In this document: piece after piece, positions 19,601 through 27,885 of the stretch
Layout: every line of letters begins with the position of its first letter
How positions within the stretch are numbered: the first letter of the stretch is position 1
NCBI RefSeq assembly: GCF_020443565.1
Contig: NZ_JAIZZN010000007.1
Span: forward strand, 1-64,000
Reading direction: 5' to 3'
DNA: 64,000 nucleotides
DNA from: Clostridium sp. CS001
GTDB taxonomy: Bacteria > Bacillota > Clostridia > Clostridiales > Clostridiaceae
Notes under the pieces: generated by a model
Told to the model about the DNA's origin: nothing
Database searches by the model: none
What the model saw: the letters and a program-made list of their open reading frames with translations, nothing else
Translations under genes and position numbers: made by a program

Positions 19601-20350
19601 AAGAACATTAGCAAATTTTCCGATTTTATTCTTAATAGTTGCCACACAATTAAAAGCATCTGTAGGATAAGTATGTCCATAAAACAATAAAGCTACAGTA
19701 GGCTTATCTTTATTAAAAGGAAACTCAATTTCATAATCTGTAAAGTCATCATAAAACTCCTTAGATTCTGGGTTACAAATACTTACACCAGAAAACTCTG
19801 AAGGCTCCTTTGGCTCTGGCAAATTGGCAAACCCACCATAGTCCCTAAGTAGCAGTAGTAGCATGTTTGTAACATTTTCTTTATTAGCTAACTTAAAGTA
19901 TTTTATTATAGAAGAATAATTCTTCATGTCTCGCATTTTTTCTGGCATTGCACTTCCCATGCTCTGCATCTTAGATTTCATTCTTGCCATGGCAGACATA
20001 TCCATACCCTTACCTTCAGCTTTAGAAACCTTAGTTTCTGCAGTAAAGCCGCCTAATTTCAAATATTCTCTAGCAGAATTACCGTAGGGAATTATGTTTC
20101 CTTTACAATTGCTTAGCGCACCATAAACAGCCTTTGCAATGCCGGGCTTACTTCCCATAAGGTCAACAAATACCAAATCACTGCTTTCAATATCTTCTAT
20201 CATACTTTCAATTTTTTCATGATTCATTTCCATTGTTGCATAGAATAACTTAAGACTTAACACATCTTTATAGGTTTCCGATATGTATCTTCCTGATTCC
20301 ATTAAGTGTTTCACAGCCGTAGACGACACCGTTACAAATGCAATTTTCAT
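16631..20350 (-). CDS. cobN: CobN/ChlH-family chelatase large subunit
   Basis: About 1239 residues, a usual CobN length. Family landmarks include IIPYGNSAREYLKLGGF near the N-terminus, AIICYNYPPGEGNLFGGAFLD, IIHVGTHGTLEFLKGKECGIS, YANIISYQPPVFIPGELYGDY, GILPTGYNLHQFD and RVFGPAEGQYGTGITG. This subunit binds the tetrapyrrole and holds the metal site. ATG 20350 has GGGGAG nine bases upstream; the earlier ATG at 20359 overlaps the ATPase stop as ATGA but leaves no spacing. The neighbours are a tetrapyrrole-type importer and ChlI/ChlD, with no cobalamin synthesis genes. That favours use on imported tetrapyrrole (metal removal or exchange) over a biosynthetic cobalt insertion role, an inference from context. 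Confidence 0.88.
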   Translation of the reverse strand: MKIAFVTVSSTAVKHLMESGRYISETYKDVLSLKLFYATMEMNHEKIESMIEDIESSDLVFVDLMGSKPGIAKAVYGALSNCKGNIIPYGNSAREYLKLGGFTAETKVSKAEGKGMDMSAMARMKSKMQSMGSAMPEKMRDMKNYSSIIKYFKLANKENVTNMLLLLLRDYGGFANLPEPKEPSEFSGVSICNPESKEFYDDFTDYEIEFPFNKDKPTVALLFYGHTYPTDAFNCVATIKNKIGKFANVLPIAVSGSFSENKHKFEEYILHNEKYKLDLIVNFMSFRLGAGPMGGDADAAVEFLEKVNVPYFHPFFMTRRTSNEWKESIQGCSSSEVMISVMLPELDGCIETYPIAAMCEPKYDKEFDISIEELEIIEERADRLASRIKRQLVLKNKKNEEKKVAIICYNYPPGEGNLFGGAFLDTFASVENILKALKNEGYNVDALKKEELMNIFTAGKAVNSGKYGDEWEDLIKYSDKKYIDEFKGTLEFKEIQEQWGESPGRIMANENHEFLIPGTILENVFIGLQPTRGIHEEPDKTYHDKTLSPHHQYLGFYKWLREEFKADAIIHVGTHGTLEFLKGKECGISEDCYGDRLLQDIPHMYLYYCGNPSESVMAKRRSYANIISYQPPVFIPGELYGDYSKLMSMVDNYHQALGIAPQISSTVLKDIMAMAEQLNMPKELEKIESELYRMNTSLISKGLHVFGNGFDEEESKEYARGLLSYNRNGIISLRYLVAKSNGYDVEELFQKEDFQKLKELDNLADEVFNYYMNNGNIDFFEWIHKDAKKDFIITLEYGKKTCVEVQENFELRGLLKSLSAEYNKSKLAGDIYRHPGILPTGYNLHQFDSRLIPTCSAYIRGSKASENVLKAYKDENERFPLSTAIILWGLETSRTQGETFSQILCFLGVRICDKRSSWEPKYEIIPIEELGRPRIDVTINICGFFRDMFPNLIENLSDIFELIYELEESDEENYFKANSKVIYNKLLGEGYDEKKAKQLAISRVFGPAEGQYGTGITGIIETKNWEKEEQIGSVFINKLQHIYNRSMRGVKVNGLYEENLKAVELVSQIRSNHEYQVTDLDHYYEFFGGLAKSVEMVRGKGAKLYITDTTEDRIFTETLDKSINRGIRTRVLNPKWIDGMLEHKYHGGQKIADRFENVLGFAATTNSVDEWIYNDMHSSYVDDDALSKRMKENNPYAYMDILEKMMEYYNRGYWKATQEQLEKIKERYLEIEDDIEERL

Positions 20351-20355
20351 TAAAC

Positions 20356-21159
20356 TCATCTCCCCAGTACTCTTTTTGCATAAAATATTGGTTTGCCCAT
20401 TTCTTTATCTTGAATTATTTCAGCCTCAACTCCAAATACTTCTTCTAACACACCACTTTCTAGCATACTGAAAGAATCTCCTTGCTTAAATATGTTTTGA
20501 TTATGTATTAGAATAATCTCATCTGAGTACCTAGCTGCATGGCTTATATCATGCAGCACCATTACAATAGTTATTTTTTCTTCCTTGTTTAGTTTTAATA
20601 TTAGCTCCATTATTTCTAACTGATGGCTTATGTCAAGATAGGTTGTGGGCTCATCAAGTAATAGTATCTGTGGTTTTTGGGCTATAGCCATAGCAATCCA
20701 AGCTCTCTGCCTTTCCCCTCCGGATAGTGTAGTTATCTTTCTATGTTGTAAATTCTCAAGCCCTGTTTTGTTTATTGCCCAATTCACAATGGTTTCATCT
20801 TCATCCTCTTTACCCTTCCACCACTTTTTATGGGCATATCTTCCATACTGAACTAAATCTCTTACTGTAACCTCTAATAAAGTATCATTTCGCTGGCACA
20901 AAACAGCCATCTTTTTCGCTACATATTTTGTTGGTGTTTTAAATATATCCTTGCCTTCTAAGAGGACTCTTCCTGATTTAACCTTTGCATTTCTGCTCAT
21001 GGCACGGAGTAATGTAGTTTTTCCACAGCCATTAGGTCCAATTATTGAATAGATTTTTTCTTTTTCAATGGAAAGATTTATACTATCAATTACTTTATGG
21101 TCATTATAACTTACGGTTAGATTTTCAACCTTTAGTATTATATTTTCACTCATACTCAT
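20356..21159 (-). CDS. ABC transporter ATPase, FecE/BtuD/HmuV type
   Basis: A 267-residue ABC ATPase: Walker A GPNGCGKTT, signature LSGGERQR, Walker B ILLLDEPTTYLD and H-loop VMVLHDISHAARY. It is the cytoplasmic engine for the permease encoded 3 bases upstream and probably couples import of a siderophore, haem or corrinoid. The start at ATG 21159 follows AGAAGGTAGGG; ATG 21153 is also possible. Its stop overlaps the CobN-like gene region, showing tight operon packing. Confidence 0.9.
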   Translation of the reverse strand: MSMSENIILKVENLTVSYNDHKVIDSINLSIEKEKIYSIIGPNGCGKTTLLRAMSRNAKVKSGRVLLEGKDIFKTPTKYVAKKMAVLCQRNDTLLEVTVRDLVQYGRYAHKKWWKGKEDEDETIVNWAINKTGLENLQHRKITTLSGGERQRAWIAMAIAQKPQILLLDEPTTYLDISHQLEIMELILKLNKEEKITIVMVLHDISHAARYSDEIILIHNQNIFKQGDSFSMLESGVLEEVFGVEAEIIQDKEMGKPIFYAKRVLGR

Positions 21160-21161
21160 CC

Positions 21162-22157
21162 CTACCTTCTTAATAAATATAGGAAGAAAGGTGCACCTAG
21201 TGCTGCCATAACTATTCCTACTGGAATTTCCACAGGGCTTAATATAGTTCTTGCAAAGGTATCGCTAAATATCACTAAAACGGAACCCAGTAGAGCTGAA
21301 GCGGGAAACATGTATTTATAATCATTTCCCATAATAAGTCTTATACTATGAGGAACAATAAGTCCTACAAAACCTAAAAGGCCTACAACGCATACTGCAC
21401 TTGCAGCAAGGATAGCCGCTAGAGCTGTAAATGCAAGCCTAGTTACTTCAACATTTAACCCGAGTCCCCTTGCTGTATCATCACCAATAACAAGAATATT
21501 TAACTTTTCTGAAAATACATTTACTAAAATAAGTCCCATAAGCGTATAAGGAATTATAAGCCTTACCTCTGGCCAACTTCTAGCAGATAGACTTCCATTC
21601 ATAAATGTAAGTGCTCCATGAATACGATCGCTGTAAAACACAAGCACTGCAGAAATTCCTGCTCCAAATATTGCAGATACTGCAACCCCGGCAAGCACTA
21701 TTCTAATTGGTTGTATTCCACCCTTCCAAGCCATCATATATATAATGCTGGCTGAAAGCATAGCTCCACAAAAGGCTGCAGCTGGTGCAAGACCTTGATG
21801 CTGAGGAAATATAACCAATATTATTATTGCAAAAAGCCCTGCTCCACTGCTTATGCCTATAATTCCAGGGTCAGCAAGTGGATTGTTCATAACCCCTTGT
21901 AAAATAGCACCTGATAATGCAAGATTAACTCCAACTAACGCTGCAAGTATCACTCTTGGAAGCCTAATGTTCCAAATTACCATTCTTTCAGCACTTCCAT
22001 CATCATTCATCATTAGATGAAATATACGCTGTGGCGATATTTTAAGGGTTCCCATAGCATTTCCTATTATAAAACCTATTACTACCATAGCAACAAGAAT
22101 TAGAATTACTGTAACTTTAAACTTCCTGCTATCCTTTAAATTAATCTTATTTTCCAT
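21162..22157 (-). CDS. FecCD-family ABC permease
   Basis: About 331 residues with roughly ten membrane helices and FecCD signatures: RLPRVILAALVGVNLALSGA, GVMNNPLADPGIIGISSGAG, ARGLGLNVEVTRL and GLIVPHSIRLIMG. It would form the membrane channel for haem, corrinoid or siderophore. ATG 22157 follows GGTGGAAG and overlaps the end of the binding-protein gene by 11 bases; a longer frame to 22226 lies wholly inside that gene and is unlikely. Only one permease gene is present, so the channel is likely a homodimer. Confidence 0.9.
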   Translation of the reverse strand: MENKINLKDSRKFKVTVILILVAMVVIGFIIGNAMGTLKISPQRIFHLMMNDDGSAERMVIWNIRLPRVILAALVGVNLALSGAILQGVMNNPLADPGIIGISSGAGLFAIIILVIFPQHQGLAPAAAFCGAMLSASIIYMMAWKGGIQPIRIVLAGVAVSAIFGAGISAVLVFYSDRIHGALTFMNGSLSARSWPEVRLIIPYTLMGLILVNVFSEKLNILVIGDDTARGLGLNVEVTRLAFTALAAILAASAVCVVGLLGFVGLIVPHSIRLIMGNDYKYMFPASALLGSVLVIFSDTFARTILSPVEIPVGIVMAALGAPFFLYLLRR

Positions 22158-23190
22158 AAAAATCTTCCACCTTACCATATATGCTTGGATATATGCTTCG
22201 TGCCACATACTCAATTGCCTCACCATAGTAGGGACCAGAATTATATAGAAAATATTGCTGCGGCAAATAAATTACCCGACCTTCTGTGATTGCCTTCACA
22301 CCCTTCCAAACCGGATTCTTTTCAAACTGCTCTTCCATTGTTCTCTTCGCCTCTTTATCATCAGAAACCATGCTTGCAACCAATATATAGTCAGGATTTT
22401 TACCCACTATATACTCAATATCTAAAGGGGTGGTTTCGGACCCAATAGTGTCTGGCGGCAAATCTGAAGCTATATTTTTAAGTTTAAGAATTCTTGCTAC
22501 ATCTCCTGCTATACTAATGTCAAGCTTTACAGAAACAGATTTTGCTGTAACATATAATATAGCCACAGATTTTTCTTCTGAAGGTAACTTTGATACTATA
22601 TTTTCTTTAGTAGTCTTAAGTTCGTTTATACGTTCCTCCGCCTTTTCTTGCTGACCTAATATTTGACCAAAAGCTTTATAAGTTGAAAGTACATCATCAA
22701 AACCTCTAATATATGTGCTTATTACATTGAAGCCCATTTCTCTAAGTTTTTTTGCTTGAGTACCCTGAGTTCCTACTTGAGCTATAATTAAGTCTGGTTT
22801 TAAAGCCACAACAGCTTCCATATCTATAGAATAAACCACTCCAACCGTAGGAAGCTTTAATATTTCATTTTTATATTCAGGAATAAGCTTAAGGTTATCT
22901 GAAATATTCGAAGTTCCAATTGACTTACCACCTAAGTCATACCAAATATTAAGTGGTGTTCCAGATAGTACCGCTACCTTTTCAGGCTTCTTATTAAGTA
23001 TTGTTTCATCTTTAAGATAATCTTTTACAGTCAAAGGATACTTATCTCCAACAACTTCTATTGAGGATATCTTTTTTGTATTATTATCATTTTTAGGGCT
23101 TACTTTTGTACTAGTTCCTGAATCTTTATTGCACCCTACAAGGCACAGTATTATCATTGACACTAGTATGACTTTCAGTATTTTTTTCAT
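22147..23190 (-). CDS. ABC transporter substrate-binding lipoprotein (FecB/BtuF-like)
   Basis: About 347 residues. Lipoprotein signal with lipobox LVGC, a polar linker, then a helical-backbone type III binding fold: KVAVLSGTPLNIWYDLGG, LKLPTVGVVYSIDMEAVVALKPDLIIAQ and YIVGKNPDYILVASM. Such proteins capture iron-siderophores, haem or cobalamin at the cell surface. ATG 23190 lies 9 bases beyond AAGG; the ATG at 23199 is too close to it. First gene of the transporter-chelatase run. The ligand cannot be told from sequence alone; the NEAT and sortase genes upstream favour haem. Confidence 0.87.
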   Translation of the reverse strand: MKKILKVILVSMIILCLVGCNKDSGTSTKVSPKNDNNTKKISSIEVVGDKYPLTVKDYLKDETILNKKPEKVAVLSGTPLNIWYDLGGKSIGTSNISDNLKLIPEYKNEILKLPTVGVVYSIDMEAVVALKPDLIIAQVGTQGTQAKKLREMGFNVISTYIRGFDDVLSTYKAFGQILGQQEKAEERINELKTTKENIVSKLPSEEKSVAILYVTAKSVSVKLDISIAGDVARILKLKNIASDLPPDTIGSETTPLDIEYIVGKNPDYILVASMVSDDKEAKRTMEEQFEKNPVWKGVKAITEGRVIYLPQQYFLYNSGPYYGEAIEYVARSIYPSIYGKVEDFYGK

Positions 23191-23274
23191 GTGATTCATC
23201 CTTTCTTGAACCTTTATAAAGCTTTAGGTTCATGGTTAATCATATAATACAGTGTGAACATTATATCTATAGAC

Positions 23275-24027
23275 TTAAATTCTTTTAGCGTGGATTACAA
23301 GTCTAGCATTGATAAATTCATAACTACAAGTGGAAAGGGTTAATATAGTGTCCTTTTCGGAAACCGCAATATCTCTATGAAATTTGGATTTTTCCTTTAT
23401 ATGCTGCAAGAAGATTGTGCGATCCTCTGTTTTGTCAAAATTAGTTCTAATATAATCAAAAGTTGTATCTGTAATGTAAACTGAAAATATCTCCCACCTA
23501 ATGTCCTCATAAAGGGTGCTAAACTCAATTATTGGATTCTTATCTAAGAAGTCTAAATCTTTATATTTATTAAGATCAGCAAACATCGAGCCATCCTTCA
23601 TGTTATGTCCATAGAGTATTGTATGAAGCTCCTCTGCTACACCTTTATTTCTAAAATCCATAAATATACTTCCATGATTATTAGACTTTTTATATGGATC
23701 ATGATCTAAATAAAATTCATTATTATCCCCTTTGAATACTGGATAATCTATTTCCGTATTAGGTATTTTAATCCAACCTATAACGTCCTTATTTAACGTT
23801 ATAAAAGGTTTATATTTTTCTGAAATTTTATTTTCTTCTTTTGCTAAAAAATCTTTTAATAATATTTTATTAAAATTCAAATTTACTTCATTTAAAGTAG
23901 AATCCCTTGTAATACTAATATTTTTATATATCACATGATTCCTATTACTCTCTATCTTATAATTAATTAATGTATATGCTGCGAATATAAAGACTGCAAT
24001 CCAAATTAAAGTTAACTTTTTTCTCAT
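23275..24027 (-). CDS. srtB: Class B sortase
   Basis: A 250-residue membrane-anchored transpeptidase: an N-terminal helix (residues 5-22), then the sortase barrel with His141 in YGHNM, Cys234 in LSTCSYEF and Arg242 in ARLVIHAKR, the complete catalytic triad. Class B sortases attach NEAT haem proteins to peptidoglycan through NPxTx signals. The neighbouring upstream gene encodes just such a substrate, with NPKTA. ATG 24027 follows AAGGGTGAT. A terminator-like hairpin separates it from the NEAT gene, so it may be made at a lower level or from its own promoter. Confidence 0.92.
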   Translation of the reverse strand: MRKKLTLIWIAVFIFAAYTLINYKIESNRNHVIYKNISITRDSTLNEVNLNFNKILLKDFLAKEENKISEKYKPFITLNKDVIGWIKIPNTEIDYPVFKGDNNEFYLDHDPYKKSNNHGSIFMDFRNKGVAEELHTILYGHNMKDGSMFADLNKYKDLDFLDKNPIIEFSTLYEDIRWEIFSVYITDTTFDYIRTNFDKTEDRTIFLQHIKEKSKFHRDIAVSEKDTILTLSTCSYEFINARLVIHAKRI

Positions 24028-24081
24028 AATTAATCACCCTTATATTATTTGACTTGCATTGGTATAATTTTATTTGTAAGA

Positions 24082-24110
24082 ATAAAGGAGGTTATAAAAA
24101 CCTCCTTTAT
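24082..24110 (-). terminator. Hairpin between the NEAT gene and srtB
   Basis: ATAAAGGAGG pairs with CCTCCTTTAT around a short A-rich loop, immediately after the stop of the NEAT gene. The following T-run on the minus strand is weak, so partial read-through into the sortase gene is likely. Confidence 0.6.
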
Positions 24111-24118
24111 ATCCTTTA

Positions 24119-24820
24119 TTAGTTAGCTGAACTTTTCATATTCTTAATCTTTTGTGATCCAATTACGGTAATTGACATAATTGACGCCATTGCTATAATC
24201 ATTGCCAAACCAGAAAAGCTGTTATCAGCTGTTTTAGGATTTGAAACTTGCACTGGTGTAGTTGTATTTCCATTTGCAACTGGAGCCGTAACTGGTTTTG
24301 TAGTATCTTTAACAGTACCAGGTACTACTGGTGTTACTGGCGCTGCAGGTGCTACCGGTGTTGCAGGCTTTGGTGTAATATCTTTTATTGTTGCCCTGTC
24401 AAAACTTATTTTGAAATTAACATCCCTTCCCATAGCTGCCACAGTAACTTTAGTAAGTATAGGTTCGTCTATGCTAGTAGCAAGAAATTTATAAGTTATA
24501 GTCTTTGCATCAGTATTTTGAGAAACTACAGTAGCTTTTTCAAAGGTACTAGCAGTTTTTCCAGTAGAAAATCCAGACATTGATTCCTTCATTGTTAACG
24601 TTACATACATCTTTCCATCAATAACATTTAGTTTAACTGGCTTTGTTATTGCAGCATCAGCTAATTTTGAAACTTCTCCAGTATCAGTTAACGCTTGTAC
24701 ATCAATTGTGTACTCTCCATTTTTAAGAGGCTCTGCAGCAAAAACCGCTCCTGTCAATAAAAAAATAGTCATAATAGCTGTTAAAATACCCGTTGTTAGT
24801 TTTCTTGAAATTGTTTTCAT
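24119..24820 (-). CDS. NEAT-domain cell-wall protein with NPKTA sorting signal
   Basis: A 233-residue surface protein: signal peptide (to about VFA at 26-28), one NEAT domain (~32-148), a Pro/Thr/Val linker, the sorting signal NPKTA (194-198), a hydrophobic helix and a positively charged tail. It is the evident substrate of the neighbouring sortase B. NEAT domains bind haem, usually through a YxxxY pair on the strand that here reads GRDVNFKISF; the tyrosines are absent, so the ligand or the binding mode may differ. ATG 24820 follows GAGG. An IS200 element lies about 120 bases upstream and may affect its promoter. I see no clear Fur box. Confidence 0.85.
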   Translation of the reverse strand: MKTISRKLTTGILTAIMTIFLLTGAVFAAEPLKNGEYTIDVQALTDTGEVSKLADAAITKPVKLNVIDGKMYVTLTMKESMSGFSTGKTASTFEKATVVSQNTDAKTITYKFLATSIDEPILTKVTVAAMGRDVNFKISFDRATIKDITPKPATPVAPAAPVTPVVPGTVKDTTKPVTAPVANGNTTTPVQVSNPKTADNSFSGLAMIIAMASIMSITVIGSQKIKNMKSSAN

Positions 24821-24937
24821 AATATAATCCTCGCTTTATTATTATTTTAAAAATAAAAGACTTCACGCCAACTTACGATGACTGAAGTCTTAAAACATAC
24901 CCACAATTTCACATAACTTTGAAATTTACCAAAATCA

Positions 24938-25656
24938 GGACCACCCGTAAAACGGGTGGTTTGCTCTAGCCCTATAAGGGCATGTTACTGGCTTATGTCT
25001 AAAGACATTCTGAACGGTCTGCCAACCGCAAATTTTTACAGTCTACCCCTAAAGGGGTTTTATTTCTTGACCTTTATTACTGGCTCACCCGTGAACGGGT
25101 CCATATATTCCTTAATACTAATTTGTTCTGCTACTATATCTTCTTGTATTTGATTTTTTATATACTGTTCAATAATCTTTTTATTTCTCCCAACCGTGTC
25201 CACATAATAACCTTTGCACCAAAATTGCCTATTGCCATACCTATATTTCAAGTTTGCATGTCTATCAAATATCATCAATGAACTCTTACCTTTCAGATAT
25301 CCCATAAATGATGAAACACTCAATTTCGGTGGTATACTTACAAGCATATGTATATGATCTACACATGCATTTGCTTCTATTATTTCTACCCCCTTATGCT
25401 CACACAATTTCCTTAATATCTGACCTATATCTGCTTTTATGCTCCCGTATATTATCTGTCGCCTGTATTTTGGTGCAAATACTATGTGATATTTACAATT
25501 CCATTTACTATGTGCTAAACTGTTGTTATCCATTTGGATACTCCTCCTTTGTATTTTGTTGTGGTTGGCAAACCCACTTTCATTTTACATCGGAGGTTTT
25601 ATTTTTTCTACTCATAGCTAAAAGCTTTTTAGAACCACAGGTATAACCTGTGGTAT
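24938..25656 (-). mobile_element. IS200/IS605-family element (tnpA only)
   Basis: One Y1 transposase gene is flanked by subterminal hairpins: ACCACCCGT/ACGGGTGGT at 24940-24960 and ACCACAGGT/ACCTGTGGT at 25634-25654. Further small hairpins (GCCCTATAAGGGC, CCCCTAAAGGGG) follow the 3' end of the gene. No terminal inverted repeats are present, as expected for this family. No TnpB gene accompanies it. Exact ends are estimated from the hairpins. Confidence 0.85.
25060..25533 (-). CDS. tnpA: IS200-type HUH transposase
   Basis: A 157-residue Y1 transposase: KYHIVFAPKYRRQ, the HUH motif in CVDHIHMLVSIPPK, and the distal GRNKKIIEQYIKNQ helix that holds the catalytic tyrosine. Full length, so the element may be active. 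It moves single-stranded DNA between the flanking hairpins. ATG 25533 follows AAAGGAGGAG. Transcribed on the minus strand like its neighbours. Confidence 0.93.
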   Translation of the reverse strand: MDNNSLAHSKWNCKYHIVFAPKYRRQIIYGSIKADIGQILRKLCEHKGVEIIEANACVDHIHMLVSIPPKLSVSSFMGYLKGKSSLMIFDRHANLKYRYGNRQFWCKGYYVDTVGRNKKIIEQYIKNQIQEDIVAEQISIKEYMDPFTGEPVIKVKK

Positions 25657-25824
25657 TCGTTATACAATAAAATGCATCAAGCTCAAATAAGCTTGATGCA
25701 ACATCGATAAAACAGTATAGAGCCGCATATTGGATGTAATTTCAGGTGTGTGGCTCGTTTTTGCACTTATGTCGGCTCAACACGATGTATATAAACTTGC
25801 AGAGCTATCTACTATTTCTCACCT

Positions 25825-27111
25825 TTAAGCTTTTTCTTCAAAGGCTTCATCAAAAGCTTCATCACAAGATTTTGCTTCAAAAGCTTCATCACAAGCCTTT
25901 ATTAAAAATACTAAAGCCACTAAAACTGATAAGGTATTTACAATAATCAAAACATTATAATATTTCATATAATCAAGTAAAGTACCAAATACCAAGGCTC
26001 CTAGGGGCATGGCACCTTGAGAAAACATTCCAAGTATAGAAAAAAATCTAGAACGCATTTCATCTGGAACCAAGTTTTGAAGATTTGTGGAAATTGGAGT
26101 ATTCAGAAAAGCGTTGAAAAACTCCATAGCAATACAACAAACTGATATAGTAATAAATAGTCCCCAGGTTGCGCCTCCATAAAGTCCTGCTATTTTGGGC
26201 AGAAGTAAGCCGCAAACTAATACTCTTAAACTAGTCTCAATAACAAGTCCATATTTCATAAGTTTTCTCAACCCTAACTTTTTAAAATATACAGATATTC
26301 CAATATTACCCAATAGTATACCTAATGCTAAAAAGCCCATTATAAAGCCGTATTGCTGTGAAGTAAATCCAATTCCCTTTTTTAGTGCATAAGGCAGTAT
26401 TATATCAAATAAAGGCGCAAGCAAAAAATTTGCAAACATAGCAAAAGAGAATAGCTGAAGTAGCCCTTTTTTATTTACAATAAATTTTAAGACTTCGGAA
26501 TTTTCTTTGAAAAGTAACTTCATAGTTATTTCTTCTTTCTGTACTAATTTCTTATTGTAAGTGATAAACATAGAGAGGATTGCTGAAATTATAAAGGAAA
26601 TACTATTGATATAAAAAACCATTTTTATACCCCATATCCCGTAAATCGCACCTCCTAAGGCAGGTCCTAAAATCGTAGAAGCTGCATCAAATCCACTCTT
26701 GGCAGAATTAGCTTCTATAAGTTCAGTTTTGGACACCAATTCTGGCATCAATGCCGCCGAGGAGGAATTAAATAAACTATCCATTATAGATATAAAAATC
26801 TGTACGATAAACAAACTATAGATATTGAATAGTCCTGTCATGGCAAGAATTCCAAGTAGACAAATAAGTGCACCTCTTCCCAAATCCATAACTATCATTA
26901 TATTTTTTCTGTTTTTTCTATCACCCAATATTCCTGAAAAAGGTGCCATTATAAGTGCTGGCACAATTGTTACTACTGAGAAAATACCCATTAAGGCTCC
27001 CGAACCCGTTATGTCAAGTATATAAAGTGGCAATACAATCATTTGAATCCCACTTCCTAAAATCGATACAAATCTACCGCCTATAAACATTCTCAAATTA
27101 TTGTTTTTCAT
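25825..27111 (-). CDS. MFS transporter, drug-efflux type
   Basis: A 428-residue protein with about twelve membrane helices. GDRKNRKNIMIVMDLGRG after helix 2 is the MFS loop motif. It resembles the Bacillota macrolide/multidrug efflux group. The C-terminal tail is odd: imperfect repeats of the form CDEAFEAK and DEAFEEKA. It starts at ATG 27111, only a few bases after the stop of the regulator gene, with AAAGGAG spanning that stop, so the two are co-transcribed and probably translationally coupled. Its substrate is not known. Confidence 0.85.
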   Translation of the reverse strand: MKNNNLRMFIGGRFVSILGSGIQMIVLPLYILDITGSGALMGIFSVVTIVPALIMAPFSGILGDRKNRKNIMIVMDLGRGALICLLGILAMTGLFNIYSLFIVQIFISIMDSLFNSSSAALMPELVSKTELIEANSAKSGFDAASTILGPALGGAIYGIWGIKMVFYINSISFIISAILSMFITYNKKLVQKEEITMKLLFKENSEVLKFIVNKKGLLQLFSFAMFANFLLAPLFDIILPYALKKGIGFTSQQYGFIMGFLALGILLGNIGISVYFKKLGLRKLMKYGLVIETSLRVLVCGLLLPKIAGLYGGATWGLFITISVCCIAMEFFNAFLNTPISTNLQNLVPDEMRSRFFSILGMFSQGAMPLGALVFGTLLDYMKYYNVLIIVNTLSVLVALVFLIKACDEAFEAKSCDEAFDEAFEEKA

Positions 27112-27114
27112 ATC

Positions 27115-27885
27115 TTACTCCTTTACCCAATAGCTGCTACCGTCATTTGTTCTTTCAATAAATCCATACCCTATTAAGTCTCTTCTCAAAGTTGCATAAT
27201 CCTCATACATTCTTTTCAAAACTCTATTAACCTCTTTTTCTGAATAATGTCTTCCCCTAGAAAAGGTTTTAACAATCGCTTCTAATACTATAATCTTCTT
27301 TTTTTCTTTAGCTGGATAATTTTTCAATGCTCCACTGTCATCAATGCAGTTATGAATAGTATCTTTCTTTTCTTTGTCTGTTATATTATATCTGTCATCT
27401 AAACTAGTCGCAGTCATAGATGCATCACATATAACTGCATCCTCTAGCTTGTTAATTTTTTTATTTGTATTTTTTGAAAGTAACTCCATCATAGCCAAAA
27501 ATAGTTTTGCTTGCTTTTCTTTTTCTCTTAGCTTATACCGATGATTTCTAATGGTTGACTGAGCCACCCCAACCTTTATTGCTACATCTTTATCAGATAA
27601 GCCTTGTGAAATTAAGGTGATTATCGCTCCTTGAACCTCCGACACTCCTGTAAAAGCTGAATTAAGCCCCAATAAATACTCCAACATAGAACCATGTTTT
27701 TCTTCTATATGAAGCTCTGTTGCCATTCTAGCATCATACAATTCTGACTTTATTTCATAAATACGCCCCTTTTCAAAGGTTTCTTCACAAATTATACATT
27801 TATACTCCCCATTATTTTCTACAAAGCCCTTTTCTACCTCCGCTATTGTTGCACCCCAAAATACTTCATTCTCTTTTATATCCAT
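27115..27885 (-). CDS. DUF2087-domain transcriptional regulator
   Basis: A 256-residue protein. An N-terminal region has a CxxC pattern (KCIICEETF) with later His residues that may bind metal. A LuxR/sigma-like helix-turn-helix follows (SQGLSDKDVAIKVGVAQSTI). The C-terminus is DUF2087, with GRHYSEKEVNRVLKRMY and LRRDLIGYGFIER. It is the first gene of a two-gene operon with the MFS transporter and probably controls it. ATG 27885 follows GAGGTG. Confidence 0.85.
   Translation of the reverse strand: MDIKENEVFWGATIAEVEKGFVENNGEYKCIICEETFEKGRIYEIKSELYDARMATELHIEEKHGSMLEYLLGLNSAFTGVSEVQGAIITLISQGLSDKDVAIKVGVAQSTIRNHRYKLREKEKQAKLFLAMMELLSKNTNKKINKLEDAVICDASMTATSLDDRYNITDKEKKDTIHNCIDDSGALKNYPAKEKKKIIVLEAIVKTFSRGRHYSEKEVNRVLKRMYEDYATLRRDLIGYGFIERTNDGSSYWVKE

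Noticed and set aside
16631-20350. Cobalamin-biosynthetic cobaltochelatase as the certain role
   Set aside because: No cob/cbi biosynthesis genes are in the window; import and surface haem-protein genes surround it, so the role is left open.
24248-24583. Cysteine- and tryptophan-rich frame opposite the NEAT gene
   Set aside because: It is the antisense shadow of the Pro/Thr/Val linker and NEAT codons; no start signal.
24938-25656. IS605-type element with TnpB and omega RNA
   Set aside because: Only the Y1 transposase gene is present; there is no RuvC-type protein, so IS200 is the better call.
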